This document shows, piece by piece, positions 55,464-63,893 of a stretch of DNA of 64,000 nt. The position numbers and the translations under genes were made by a program. Within the stretch, counting starts at the first letter, position 1. Every line of letters begins with the position of its first letter. Source of the DNA: Algoriphagus aquaeductus (GTDB taxonomy: Bacteria; Bacteroidota; Bacteroidia; Cytophagales; Cyclobacteriaceae). The DNA is taken from assembly GCF_003253485.1 (NCBI RefSeq), contig NZ_QKTX01000008.1, positions 138,902 to 202,901 on the forward strand, in the 5' to 3' direction. The notes beneath the pieces were generated by a model. That model saw only the letters and a list, made by a program, of their open reading frames with translations. It had not been told where the DNA came from and searched no databases.

Positions 55464-55616
55464 TCACTCTTCAAATGTTATTTTAGAGGGGAAAAGCCGG
55501 TTGATTCTCCTACTGAGTTCCAAAAAAGCCACCAATCGTTCGGCAGGCGTCAGAGTCCTAAACTCCTCTTCAGAAGTTTTTTCACTTTCCTCTTTCGTCA
55601 GAACCCGGATTGGCAT
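55464..55616 (-). CDS. Small protein of unknown function (50 residues), last gene of the gpsA operon
   Basis: Reading left from the ATG at 55616 gives a 50-residue ORF: MPIRVLTKEESEKTSEEEF, then RTLTPAERLVAFLELSRRIN and a short end LFPSKITFEE. It is charged and would fold as one or two helices. The TPAERL...FLELSRR pattern resembles the small helical partner proteins encoded beside nucleotidyltransferase-type toxins, but no such toxin gene is next to it. It starts 22 bp after the gpsA stop on the same strand. It is too short to be called by length alone. Reading frame, amino-acid make-up and position support it. Confidence 0.55.
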   Translation of the reverse strand: MPIRVLTKEESEKTSEEEFRTLTPAERLVAFLELSRRINRLFPSKITFEE

Positions 55617-55637
55617 GATTTAAATCAAGATAAAATC

Positions 55638-56702
55638 TTACACAAAGTCCACATCCACGCTAAAGGGATATTTCATCAAAAACTGTAAAGCCTCTTCAAT
55701 GGAGAGATCCTCGAATAAAACCCGATGAAGATTTTCAGTAATCGGTGCTCGGATTCCTACTGTTTTGATAAAGGCATCGATAATTCGGATGGTGTTCACC
55801 CCCTCAGCCACTTCTTCCATGGAATCGAGGATTTGATCCAGCGATTCTCCTTTGGCCAATCGATAGCCGACGGTGAAATTCCGGGAATCCACCGAATTGC
55901 AGGTCGTCACCAAATCCCCGATTCCTGCCAGTCCGATCACAGATTGCACACTTCCTCCCAAAGCCTTACTGAGGTGGACCATTTCTACCATCCCTCTCGA
56001 GATCAAAAGTCCTTTGGCATTTTCTCCCAATCCCAAGCCAGCCAAGGCTCCGGCTGCAATAGCGATGATATTTTTTAGCACACCACTCAGCTCAACGCCG
56101 ATGATGTCAGAGTTTCCATAAACCTGAAACCGTTCAGAGCGAAGCAGGCGCTGCCCCTCCAAGATCACCTCATTGTACTTACTGGCAATGACCGTGGCAG
56201 CAGGTTGGCCTTGGCTAAGCTCTTTGGAAATATTTGGTCCAGCCAAACAACCCACTCTCACCGCGACAGTTTCCTGAAGTATCACTTCACTCATCGTCAA
56301 AATCTGACTTCGGTGGAGTTTTTTTACTTCGTCCAAAGATTCTCCTTTTGGAAGGTTCAATGCAAGACCTTTCGTGCCATGAATTACCAAGTGATAGGGA
56401 TGCAAAAACGGAGCAAAAGTCTGCGCTACTTCCACAAAAGCGGCTGAGGGAATCATAAAAAAAAGCACATTACAGGAAGCCGAAATCTCTTCCGGAGAAA
56501 AGGTTGCCCGAATAGCTGGGTTTAACGATTTACCGGAAGCGGTGTGATTCGAGTTAATTTCTTCCACCACTTCTTGCTTTCTGGCATAAACCATCACTTC
56601 ATTTTTCTCAGCCAGCATATTGGCGATGGCAGTTCCAAAGCTTCCAACACCAACCACTCCGATCAATTTCGGTTTAGAAGAGTTTCTCGAGGCCATATCC
56701 AT
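55638..56702 (-). CDS. gpsA: Glycerol-3-phosphate dehydrogenase [NAD(P)+]
   Basis: Makes sn-glycerol-3-phosphate from dihydroxyacetone phosphate for phospholipid synthesis. The protein has 354 residues. Dinucleotide motif GVVGVGSFGTAIANML, FMIPSAAFVEVA, HGTKGLALN, AGPNISKELSQG and catalytic-lysine region VELSGVLKNIIAIAAG with LGLGENAKGLLISRG are all present. Two in-frame ATGs (56702 and 56696) are possible. The gene overlaps the acyltransferase gene by 29 or 23 bp, so the two are coupled, which places acyl acceptor production next to its user. Confidence 0.96.
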   Translation of the reverse strand: MDMASRNSSKPKLIGVVGVGSFGTAIANMLAEKNEVMVYARKQEVVEEINSNHTASGKSLNPAIRATFSPEEISASCNVLFFMIPSAAFVEVAQTFAPFLHPYHLVIHGTKGLALNLPKGESLDEVKKLHRSQILTMSEVILQETVAVRVGCLAGPNISKELSQGQPAATVIASKYNEVILEGQRLLRSERFQVYGNSDIIGVELSGVLKNIIAIAAGALAGLGLGENAKGLLISRGMVEMVHLSKALGGSVQSVIGLAGIGDLVTTCNSVDSRNFTVGYRLAKGESLDQILDSMEEVAEGVNTIRIIDAFIKTVGIRAPITENLHRVLFEDLSIEEALQFLMKYPFSVDVDFV

Positions 56703-58371
56703 GTAGTCTATTATGGTAGAAATACAACAGGCTCATATCTTCTGTGACGATATTTTCCTGTTTGTCTTTAATCAAAGGACGCTTGGCATGATACATCCCC
56801 ACGTTATCCAATCCATGAGCAATGATGGCATCCATGTCTCTTTTCATATGAGGAGCAATATCAATTTTCCCCTGGGCTTTAAGCTCAAATATCCGATCCA
56901 ACACTAGCTGACAGGCCGACTTAAACTCCTCATAAGGAAGGAAAATATCCTCCTCCGGAAGTCTGATAAGATCAAAAAGATCAAGCTTTTTATTTTTTGC
57001 TTTTATTAATTCAAAAGCAACAAAAGCAACCAGGTGTGAACTGAAAACCCTGTTTATTTTGTGAAACTCCTCTACAATTCGCTTGCCCAGCATATGGGTG
57101 TATTCCTCCTCGCGCTGCTGGTCTACGGTTACTTTCCCATCTGAAACGAAGTAATCCCGGGTATTGATCAATCTACCCCATTTGTCAAGACTGTTTCCTT
57201 CCTGATCCACAAAATTCCCCATCACGTCCATTGCCCGGCCGATGGAAACTGAGATATCGGAACCTTTGGTGAAGAATTTGACCAAGAACTTGGAAATCTT
57301 ATACGAGGTGGAAAACTCATCATTTTCCTTATAGTATCGCTCTTGACCGGTAATACTCAGGTAGTCCTGAATCAATCCCGGAGCTTCCAGTACAAAATGA
57401 TAATTGATGGTGACAGGCACTATGAAAATCTTACCCGAGATATCCGTAATTCCCTGTTGGTAATTAGCCCGTTGAGCTTCGATCGCGGTACTGAGAAGAC
57501 CGAGTTTAAGTTTGGATTCGATCATACCGCTGCGGGATCGGGTTCCTCCCGGGAAAAACAAGGAATGACATCCAAATTGAATGGCTTCTTTGGAGTAGGT
57601 TTTTAGGGTCTCCAAATACATCATGTTCTTTTTTCTCCGATCTACCTTGTAAGCTCCCAGAGCGTTCATGAAATAGGCGAAAATCGAAATATTAAAAAGA
57701 TTCAAACCTGCTCCATAGATAAATGGAGGCATGCCTAAAACGGATATGATCCACCCAATCAAAATACTGTCCAGGTTGGAAAAGTGGGTAGGCACCATCA
57801 CGATCGTGCCTTTGGTGGCTAGGTCGCGAATCTGATCGGTCTGTCCGGTGATTTGAATCTTGTCCTGAAGCGTATATTGATTGCTGAAAATGGATTTGAA
57901 TCCTTTGACACGTGCGGCATTGAGCAATCTTGCAAAGCCGTAAGTGACCACACTGCGGGTAAACTTATAATGGGAGGCTTTAAAATTTGATGCGATCTCC
58001 TCTGCATACCGGGAAGTGATTCTTTGCAAGACTTCCTGATAAGCTTCAAGTCTTTTAGCTTTGGTGAGTGCAGTATCGGTATTAATCTGAAGAAGGGAGC
58101 TTTTCACCTCCCCCCAGAAATGGGACTCATCATCAGGATCTACGTCCCAAGGATTTTGTTTGACTCTAAGTTTTTCTCTATAGAGAGTAGTTTCCAGCTC
58201 TTCTTTAAGAATGTCCGGATTCTTCCCGGTCAGTCCCAAAATTCTACCCTCGGCCAGATCGGCAACTTTCTTGACAAATTCTTTACGTTCCCGGGCCAGT
58301 TTTACCACAGGCCATTCATCCTTTTTGGGCAAAATGGGAGCGTACCGGTGTTTGATATAGTTCTCCTCCAA
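56674..58371 (-). CDS. Glycerol-3-phosphate/1-acylglycerol-3-phosphate acyltransferase (PlsB-like)
   Basis: A 565-residue acyltransferase of the LPLAT superfamily. Catalytic block I is THFSNLDS (HX4D), block II is GAYKVDRRKKN, block III is FFPGGTRSRSG (FPxGTRSR) and block IV is VPVTINYH. The long N- and C-terminal regions and length are closer to PlsB glycerol-3-phosphate acyltransferases than to 250-residue PlsC enzymes. It would acylate glycerol-3-phosphate made by the adjacent gpsA product. It is the first gene of the gpsA operon. No strong transmembrane helix is visible, so it is likely peripheral in the inner membrane. Confidence 0.85.
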   Translation of the reverse strand: MEENYIKHRYAPILPKKDEWPVVKLARERKEFVKKVADLAEGRILGLTGKNPDILKEELETTLYREKLRVKQNPWDVDPDDESHFWGEVKSSLLQINTDTALTKAKRLEAYQEVLQRITSRYAEEIASNFKASHYKFTRSVVTYGFARLLNAARVKGFKSIFSNQYTLQDKIQITGQTDQIRDLATKGTIVMVPTHFSNLDSILIGWIISVLGMPPFIYGAGLNLFNISIFAYFMNALGAYKVDRRKKNMMYLETLKTYSKEAIQFGCHSLFFPGGTRSRSGMIESKLKLGLLSTAIEAQRANYQQGITDISGKIFIVPVTINYHFVLEAPGLIQDYLSITGQERYYKENDEFSTSYKISKFLVKFFTKGSDISVSIGRAMDVMGNFVDQEGNSLDKWGRLINTRDYFVSDGKVTVDQQREEEYTHMLGKRIVEEFHKINRVFSSHLVAFVAFELIKAKNKKLDLFDLIRLPEEDIFLPYEEFKSACQLVLDRIFELKAQGKIDIAPHMKRDMDAIIAHGLDNVGMYHAKRPLIKDKQENIVTEDMSLLYFYHNRLHGYGLEKLF

Positions 58372-58410
58372 GTGGTTTTCTGGTTAAATAAAAGGCCTCA
58401 AAGATATAGA

Positions 58411-58445
58411 AAAAGCCCTTCCCAAAGGTAATTTATGGGAAGGGC
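58411..58445 (-). terminator. Intrinsic terminator after the DUF4199 gene
   Basis: A 10-bp perfect stem GCCCTTCCCA/TGGGAAGGGC with an 11-base loop and, on the minus strand, TTTTT after it. It ends the DUF4199 transcript before the acyltransferase gene. Confidence 0.88.
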
Positions 58446-58453
58446 ACTCAGAA

Positions 58454-58933
58454 TCAGCCTTTTGATCGGGTGAATAGCGCTACCACTGCGGAGGTCATCA
58501 AACCCATAAAAGCAGCAAAAATCAACGATTGCTGAATATAGTTGACCAAGGTAAAATGCCCTTCAGCTTCCTCTTGAGTCATCATCCCTTTGTCGACGCT
58601 CAGTTTGATGACATTGGGAAAATAGGCTGGAGAAATAAACTCATGGGTGATATACTGACTCAGCGGCGTCAAAATCACTACCACTAAGGTGATGATTAGG
58701 CCTGAAATCAATCCCTGTACGTAATTCATCTTTCCCGAATACGCATTTTTTCTTTTATCCAAGAGTGCAAATACATAGAGGGCAACGGCTATTGGCGCAT
58801 ACAGAAGCGTGTAGGTGGCGTGTTGCTCGATATTCACATCGTGCCAACCTAGGGCCTTCTCGATAATCATCCAGATCAGTCCGGACAACACAAAGAGGAG
58901 ACCCCATTTGATTTCAATTTTGATTTTTTTCAT
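58454..58933 (-). CDS. DUF4199 membrane protein
   Basis: A 159-residue inner-membrane protein with four hydrophobic segments (about 9-25, 42-58, 71-93 and 134-152). The pattern IKWGLLFVLSGLIWMIIEKALGWHD and a glycine-rich third helix match DUF4199 proteins, which are frequent in Bacteroidota and of unknown function. The segment IEQHATYTLLYAPIAVALYVFALLDKR is in the usual position. It is monocistronic with its own terminator. Confidence 0.75.
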   Translation of the reverse strand: MKKIKIEIKWGLLFVLSGLIWMIIEKALGWHDVNIEQHATYTLLYAPIAVALYVFALLDKRKNAYSGKMNYVQGLISGLIITLVVVILTPLSQYITHEFISPAYFPNVIKLSVDKGMMTQEEAEGHFTLVNYIQQSLIFAAFMGLMTSAVVALFTRSKG

Positions 58934-59089
58934 AGTGTGGGTTTTGGGTGTAAAGGATTTTGCTATTCAGCTCAAACAAATTACAAAAAAGCCGTGAACG
59001 ATTTGCATGTCAAGGCAGTTGAGCAATGGATACCAAATAAACTCTTGTGAGTGCCGGAAAGCGTATTATTTTTACGGCACCAAAGCCCG

Positions 59090-60064
59090 ATGAAACCAGA
59101 CCTTAAGCAAATACAAGTTCCCATTGAAGCCGAAATGGCTCAATTCGAGCATAAGTTTCGGGACTTTATGAAAAGTAAGGTTAAGCTCCTCGACCACATC
59201 ACCAACTACATCGTCAAGCGCAAAGGAAAGCAAATGCGTCCGATGTTCGTTTTTTTGACGGCAGGGGTTTGCGGGACCATCAACGAATCCACCCATCGGG
59301 GTGCCGCTCTGATTGAATTGCTACACACTGCCACTTTAGTCCATGACGATGTGGTGGATGATGCCAATTATCGAAGAGGTTTTTTCTCGGTCAATGCCCT
59401 TTGGAAAAACAAAATTGCTGTTTTAGTTGGGGATTATTTGCTATCTCGTGGACTTTTGCTCAGCGTGGACAATGGCGACTTTCACCTCCTGCGCATCGTA
59501 TCCAATGCAGTGAAGGAAATGTCAGAAGGTGAACTTTTGCAAAGCTACAAAGCCCGCAAGCTCGACGTGGATGAGGAGGTTTATTATGAAATCATCCGCC
59601 AAAAAACCGCAAGTCTGATTGCATCTTGTTGTTCTGTCGGAGCATCGAGTGTCAGGAGTGATGAATTGGCGATTGAAAAAATGCGCTTGTTCGGGGAAAA
59701 AGTTGGTATGGCTTTCCAAATCAAAGATGATCTTTTTGACTATGGAGAGGATGAAATCGGTAAACCTGTAGGCATAGACATCAAAGAGAAGAAAATGACC
59801 CTTCCGCTCATTTATGCCTTAAGAAATACAGATTGGCTTACCAAACGAAAAATTATTTACCTCATCCGAAACCGATCTGAAGACAAAAAAGCTGTAAATG
59901 AAGTCATTGGGTTTGTCAAGAAAAGTGGCGGTCTAGAGTATGCCAAGGAGAAAATGAACGAATTCTATCAGGAGGCCTTGGGGATTTTGAAAGAATTTCC
60001 TGATTCGGTCTACAAAACTTCCCTCAGGGATCTGGTAAGCTATTCCATCGAGCGGAGAAAGTAA
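59090..60064 (+). CDS. Polyprenyl diphosphate synthase (octaprenyl type)
   Basis: Chain-elongating prenyltransferase. The first aspartate-rich motif is LVHDDVVDD, and the second is FQIKDDLFDY. The 324-residue length from the ATG at 59090 fits IspB-like synthases that make the side chain of menaquinone. A GTG at 59051 would add 13 residues without family support. The MEP-pathway gene ispH at the left edge provides its substrate. Chain length cannot be fixed from sequence alone. Confidence 0.9.
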   Translation: MKPDLKQIQVPIEAEMAQFEHKFRDFMKSKVKLLDHITNYIVKRKGKQMRPMFVFLTAGVCGTINESTHRGAALIELLHTATLVHDDVVDDANYRRGFFSVNALWKNKIAVLVGDYLLSRGLLLSVDNGDFHLLRIVSNAVKEMSEGELLQSYKARKLDVDEEVYYEIIRQKTASLIASCCSVGASSVRSDELAIEKMRLFGEKVGMAFQIKDDLFDYGEDEIGKPVGIDIKEKKMTLPLIYALRNTDWLTKRKIIYLIRNRSEDKKAVNEVIGFVKKSGGLEYAKEKMNEFYQEALGILKEFPDSVYKTSLRDLVSYSIERRK

Positions 60065-60109
60065 AAATGCAGGTCCTGTCTTAAACTCGGAAAATCAACT
60101 TTTTCAGCC

Positions 60110-60667
60110 TTACAAAACAGCGACAGCTTTGACAAACCTACGGGTGTAGCTAGGCTGTTTGAGACTGGAAATCATCACTTTCATTTCTTTGCTGGAGGAG
60201 GCATGGATAAACTCGCTTTCCATTCCTTTCGGATCAGTTACGATCCCGATATGGCCGATGACATTTCGAGTTGGGCTCAAAAAAACCAGGATGTCCCCCT
60301 TTTTCACCTTTTCTATTGGCACTTCCTTGCCAAAATTTTCAAACTGTGCAGAAGTCCTAGGTACTCTGATTCCAAATTCCTGATACACATAATAGACAAA
60401 ACCTGAGCAATCAAAACCTTTACCACTCGTGCCTCCATACACGTAGGGTACGCCTAAGAATCCTTTCCCAAACTGCTCCAGACTATCCCTAATTAGCACA
60501 TCGGCTTCCAAGGAATCGGACTTTACAGGTTCACTTGCAGAGACTGAAACTTCTGTTGGTTCTTTTGATCCTTTTGGGGAAAAGCGATAGGCCGTCACTC
60601 CGAAAAGGCCAAGTAGAAGTACCGCTGCTATAGAGATCTTTAGAAAGCTGGGTGGATTGAAATTCAT
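60110..60667 (-). CDS. NlpC/P60-family cell-wall peptidase
   Basis: A 185-residue hydrolase with an N-terminal membrane anchor (about 9-26). The catalytic Cys lies in KGFDCSGFVYYVY, His in IGHIGIV and a further polar residue in the C-terminal half (FIHASSS). The fold is that of D,L-endopeptidases that cut muropeptides. The domain is preceded by a short flexible linker (about 30-55) only, so it is a minimal NlpC enzyme. It is convergent with the polyprenyl synthase gene. Confidence 0.92.
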   Translation of the reverse strand: MNFNPPSFLKISIAAVLLLGLFGVTAYRFSPKGSKEPTEVSVSASEPVKSDSLEADVLIRDSLEQFGKGFLGVPYVYGGTSGKGFDCSGFVYYVYQEFGIRVPRTSAQFENFGKEVPIEKVKKGDILVFLSPTRNVIGHIGIVTDPKGMESEFIHASSSKEMKVMISSLKQPSYTRRFVKAVAVL

Positions 60668-60965
60668 TACGTATTTCGGATAGTAGGCTAAAGTCCAAGC
60701 GAGTGAAGACTGTGATTCAGGGACTTACTTCTGGCAAACTGCCTATAAAAAGAAATCGTTCCAAAATAGCCAAATCAGAAATTTGACTTCTTGACACAAG
60801 CTTATCCCATATCTGAATAGTAGAAGAATCATTTTTCAATTGAACAGTATCTTGAATCTTGACGAGTTTTTTGTCTTTCCAGTGATGTCTGTTTCACGCT
60901 ACTCTGAAAAAAAATTGCAAGGATCTTAGCCCTGTAGGCAGTCTATTCAGGCTGCAGATAAAAGC
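60668..60965. other. Intergenic region without a recognisable gene
   Basis: About 300 bp between the start of the NlpC/P60 gene and the terminator of the GH43 gene. I see no coding frame with family resemblance, no tRNA-like fold and no clear consensus promoter. It should contain the promoter for the NlpC/P60 gene. Confidence 0.6.
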
Positions 60966-60989
60966 AAAAAAGCCGGCTTCTCACCGGCT
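60966..60989 (-). terminator. Intrinsic terminator after the GH43 gene
   Basis: Stem AGCCGG/CCGGCT with a 7-base loop, followed on the minus strand by TTTTTT. It lies 5 bp past the GH43 stop. Confidence 0.82.
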
Positions 60990-60994
60990 ATTTA

Positions 60995-62077
60995 TTACTT
61001 CATTGGATTAATGGTTTGTATTTTCCCGTTAGGCAGGTGGGTCAATTCAGCCATTTTGATATTTCGAAGCGGTGTGTCTCCTGAGAGTTCGGTGTCGTGA
61101 TAGAAGAGGTACCATTTTCCCTGGAACTCCACAATCGAATGGTGATTGGTCCATCCTTGGACGGGATCAAGTACATTGCCCTGATAGGTAAATGGGCCAT
61201 AAGGACTGTCACCAATGGCATAGGCGATGTAATGCGTATCTCCAGTGGAGTAAGACAGATAATACTTCCCGTTGTACTTGTGCATCCAAGCCGCCTCAAA
61301 GAATCGCCGAGCATTATCTCCTGCTTTGATGGGTTCACCCTTTTCATCGAGGATAAGGAGTTCACGAGGCTTTTCTGCCAATTCGGTCATCGAGTCCCCA
61401 AGTTTGGCGATGTAGGGCATCAGAGCTTTTTGATCAGGTGCAGGAATTCCATCGGTCGGTCCTTTTCTTCCCGGAATTAGTTTTTGGTTCTCGTACCATT
61501 GAAGCTGACCACCCCAGATTCCACCCCAAAGGAGGTAATAGTCATTTCCATCCTGAAATGCAGACGGATCCATGCTGAAGGTGCCTTTGATCGGTTCAGG
61601 TTCGGCTTTGAATGGGCCTTCAGGCCGATCGGAAACTGCCACACCGATTTTGAAAATATCATTCTTGTCCTTGGCAGGAAAGTACAGGTAGTATTTCCCA
61701 TCTTTCTCTGCCGCATCCGGTGCCCAAAGTTGGCGTCCTGCCCAAGGCACATCTTCCAGTTTCAAGGCTACACCGTGATCAACCACAGGAGTTCCTGGCC
61801 TTTCCATAGAAAACACGTGGTAATCCTTCATGTCAAAATGTGAACCCATATCATCTTGAGCTACATCGGTTTCAATATCGTGCGATGGATAAATGAAGAT
61901 TTTACCCTCAAAAACATGGGCAGATGGGTCTGCCGTATAGATATGCTCTACCAAAGGAGCATGAGCAAATTTGGAAGCGGTGGAATCGGCTTCTACCGTC
62001 TGAGTAGTTTCTTGAGGCTGAGAGCAGCCAAATCCAGCCAAAAGGATCAGGCTGAGGTAACGGTTTGATTGGTGCAT
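60995..62077 (-). CDS. Glycoside hydrolase family 43 lipoprotein
   Basis: A 360-residue exported glycosidase with a lipobox (GFGC, Cys about 18). The five-bladed propeller of GH43 is visible: IYTADPSAHVFEGKIFIYPSHD (catalytic base Asp), SMDPSAFQDGNDYYLLWGG (pKa-modulating Asp) and FEAAWMHKYNGKYYLSYSTG (general-acid Glu). Members cleave arabinan, xylan or galactan side chains. The enzyme stands alone, with no SusC/SusD pair in the window, and the substrate is therefore open. The nearby alpha-glucan operon acts on different linkages. Confidence 0.9.
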   Translation of the reverse strand: MHQSNRYLSLILLAGFGCSQPQETTQTVEADSTASKFAHAPLVEHIYTADPSAHVFEGKIFIYPSHDIETDVAQDDMGSHFDMKDYHVFSMERPGTPVVDHGVALKLEDVPWAGRQLWAPDAAEKDGKYYLYFPAKDKNDIFKIGVAVSDRPEGPFKAEPEPIKGTFSMDPSAFQDGNDYYLLWGGIWGGQLQWYENQKLIPGRKGPTDGIPAPDQKALMPYIAKLGDSMTELAEKPRELLILDEKGEPIKAGDNARRFFEAAWMHKYNGKYYLSYSTGDTHYIAYAIGDSPYGPFTYQGNVLDPVQGWTNHHSIVEFQGKWYLFYHDTELSGDTPLRNIKMAELTHLPNGKIQTINPMK

Positions 62078-62188
62078 GATTAGATCAGGTTTGAGTTAGG
62101 GATTGAAAATAGTAAAGGAAGAATCGTTTTCTAAATTTTCTTTAGCAACAGAATCAATAAAAAGGATTGTACGTATATTGGATTAAAA

Positions 62189-62198
62189 TACACGTGTA
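62189..62198. promoter_or_regulatory. Palindrome TACACGTGTA before the antitoxin start codon
   Basis: A perfect 10-bp palindrome directly in front of the antitoxin ATG (62199). Toxin-antitoxin operons are commonly autorepressed through such sites by an RHH antitoxin. The proximity to the start makes it a good operator candidate. Confidence 0.4.
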
Positions 62199-62450
62199 AT
62201 GAAAACCAAGCTTACCCTCACCATTGAAAAATCAGTGATTGAAAAGGCGAAGGAATTTGCGGGCAATTCCGGAAAAAGCCTTTCGGATCTGGTAGAGCGA
62301 TATTTGGAAAAAGAGATTGCTGAAGCTGAATTGCAGCAAGCTAACATTCCTGAGGAGTTTAAAGGGCTTTTTGGTTCGGTCAATCTACCTACTGAACTGA
62401 ATGAAAAAGAGGCAATCCGGGAAATTTTAAGCCAAAAACACAGCAGATGA
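62199..62450 (+). CDS. RHH antitoxin (DUF6364-like)
   Basis: An 83-residue protein. The N-terminal TKLTLTIEKSVIEKAKEFA strand-helix and KSLSDLVERYLEKE helix form a ribbon-helix-helix DNA-binding unit. The tail NLPTELNEKEAIREIL would wrap the toxin. The stop overlaps the PIN toxin start by 4 bp (ATGA), the usual coupling of type II modules. It should neutralise the toxin and repress its own operon. Confidence 0.85.
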   Translation: MKTKLTLTIEKSVIEKAKEFAGNSGKSLSDLVERYLEKEIAEAELQQANIPEEFKGLFGSVNLPTELNEKEAIREILSQKHSR

Positions 62451-62851
62451 ACCGTTATTTTTTGGATACTAATATCCTACTGGATTTTTTGGGAAATCGG
62501 CATCCTTTTGGGAAATATGCCTTAGAAATATTTAACAAATCCCTTCTCAATGAATGGGAACTTTGGACTTCAGACAACTCGATTCTGACCAGCTATTACA
62601 TCATTTCAAAAGAAATCGGAGAAGCCGAAAGCAGGATCAAAATCAGTCGACTCATCAATTTTTTGGAGATACAACCCACTCAAAAGGCGCATATTCAACA
62701 AGCGCTAGCATCAGATTTAAAAGACTTGGAAGACGGAGTCCAGCATTTTTGTGCTTCTAGTATTCCGGGAATTGGAGGAATCATCACCCGTAACAAGAAC
62801 GATTTTAAGACGAGTCAAATCCCGGTTTTTGAACCTTGGGAGGTGGTTTAG
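62447..62851 (+). CDS. PIN-domain toxin (VapC-like ribonuclease)
   Basis: A 134-residue PIN nuclease. The first acidic residue is Asp7 in YFLDTNILLD. The later acidic positions lie in ISKEIGEAE, KDLEDGVQHF and ITRNKNDF. It is translationally coupled to the RHH antitoxin, and the pair is a type II toxin-antitoxin module. The toxin would cleave RNA (tRNA or rRNA in known cases). Confidence 0.88.
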   Translation: MNRYFLDTNILLDFLGNRHPFGKYALEIFNKSLLNEWELWTSDNSILTSYYIISKEIGEAESRIKISRLINFLEIQPTQKAHIQQALASDLKDLEDGVQHFCASSIPGIGGIITRNKNDFKTSQIPVFEPWEVV

Positions 62852-62894
62852 ACGGATTATTCCCCATTTCAAGACAAGAAATCAAGAATAAAAT

Positions 62895-62924
62895 TATCTT
62901 TGATAGTATCAAATGATACTATCA
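62895..62924 (+). promoter_or_regulatory. Promoter box with a 24-bp inverted repeat over the fic start codon
   Basis: A -7 element TATCTTTG at 62895-62902 matches the consensus. A perfect inverted repeat with 11-bp arms (TGATAGTATCA / TGATACTATCA) around AA spans 62901-62924. It starts inside the -7 box and includes the fic ATG (62913). The mRNA would be almost leaderless. The site has the form of a repressor operator. Confidence 0.65.
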
Positions 62925-63893
62925 GTGAAGCCTCCCTATGATATCACTCCTGAGATTTTGAAATGGATCAGCTCCATTTCGGAGAAGATAGGTGAGGCAA
63001 ATGCACTTTTCCTGAGTAAACCTTCTCCCCAACTCCGAAAGCAAAATCAAATAAAGACCATCCACTCCTCGCTTCAAATCGAAGGAAATACCTTAAGCGA
63101 GGATCAGATAACGGCACTTTTGGAAGACAAACGGGTCATTGGGCCGCAAAAAGATATTTTGGAAGTGCTCAATGCTGTTTCTCTTTATGAAAATTTAGAT
63201 TCCCTGAAATCTACTTCGGAAAAATCCTTCCTTTCTGCTCATGCCATTTTAATGAAGGGATTAATCGAAAATTCCGGGAACTATCGAACTCGAGGTGTGG
63301 GAGTGGTCAAGGGTTCGCAAGTGGCACATCTAGCCCCTCCTGCTGGTAATGTTCCTGGTTTGATGAAAGATCTTTTTAAATACCTAAAGGATGACCAAGA
63401 ACTTGTGCTGATAAAAAGCTGTGTCTTTCATTATGAAATGGAATTCATTCATCCTTTTTTGGATGGAAACGGGCGGATGGGAAGGCTTTGGCAGACCGTA
63501 ATTCTAAAGGAAAAGTATCCTGTATTCGAATCGCTGCCATTTGAAACATTGATCCACAAAACGCAATCGGAGTATTATGAGGCTCTCGCACTGAGTGACA
63601 AAATGGGAAATTCCACGGCTTTCATCGAGTACATGCTTCGAATTCTCGATGCTGCACTAGAAGACCTGCTTCGTGTAAAAGGAAAAACCATCCATCCGGA
63701 AGATCGAATGACTTACTTTTTATCTTTGGGAAAAAGCCCGTTCACCAGGAATGAGTATATGAAAGTGTTTAAAACCATTTCTACTGCCACAGCAAGTAGG
63801 GATTTGAAGAAAGCGGTGGAGGATAATATTCTTAAATCAGAAGGGCAAGGAAATCGAATGAGGTATTTTTATAAAAGTGACAATCTATGTTGA
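62913..63893 (+). CDS. Fic-family protein (AMPylase type, self-inhibited) with C-terminal winged helix
   Basis: A 326-residue Fic protein that would transfer AMP (or another nucleotide part) to target proteins. The catalytic motif HPFLDGNGRMGR is at 180-191. The inhibitory motif SxxxEG (Ser53-Gly58, SLQIEG) precedes it, so activity is restrained within the same chain. The C-terminal 60 residues (SPFTRNEYMKVFKTISTATASRDLKKAVE) look like a winged helix-turn-helix DNA-binding domain. It starts inside its own putative operator. It follows the RHH/PIN module by 61 bp. The next gene overlaps its stop by 7 bp. Confidence 0.92.
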   Translation: MILSVKPPYDITPEILKWISSISEKIGEANALFLSKPSPQLRKQNQIKTIHSSLQIEGNTLSEDQITALLEDKRVIGPQKDILEVLNAVSLYENLDSLKSTSEKSFLSAHAILMKGLIENSGNYRTRGVGVVKGSQVAHLAPPAGNVPGLMKDLFKYLKDDQELVLIKSCVFHYEMEFIHPFLDGNGRMGRLWQTVILKEKYPVFESLPFETLIHKTQSEYYEALALSDKMGNSTAFIEYMLRILDAALEDLLRVKGKTIHPEDRMTYFLSLGKSPFTRNEYMKVFKTISTATASRDLKKAVEDNILKSEGQGNRMRYFYKSDNLC

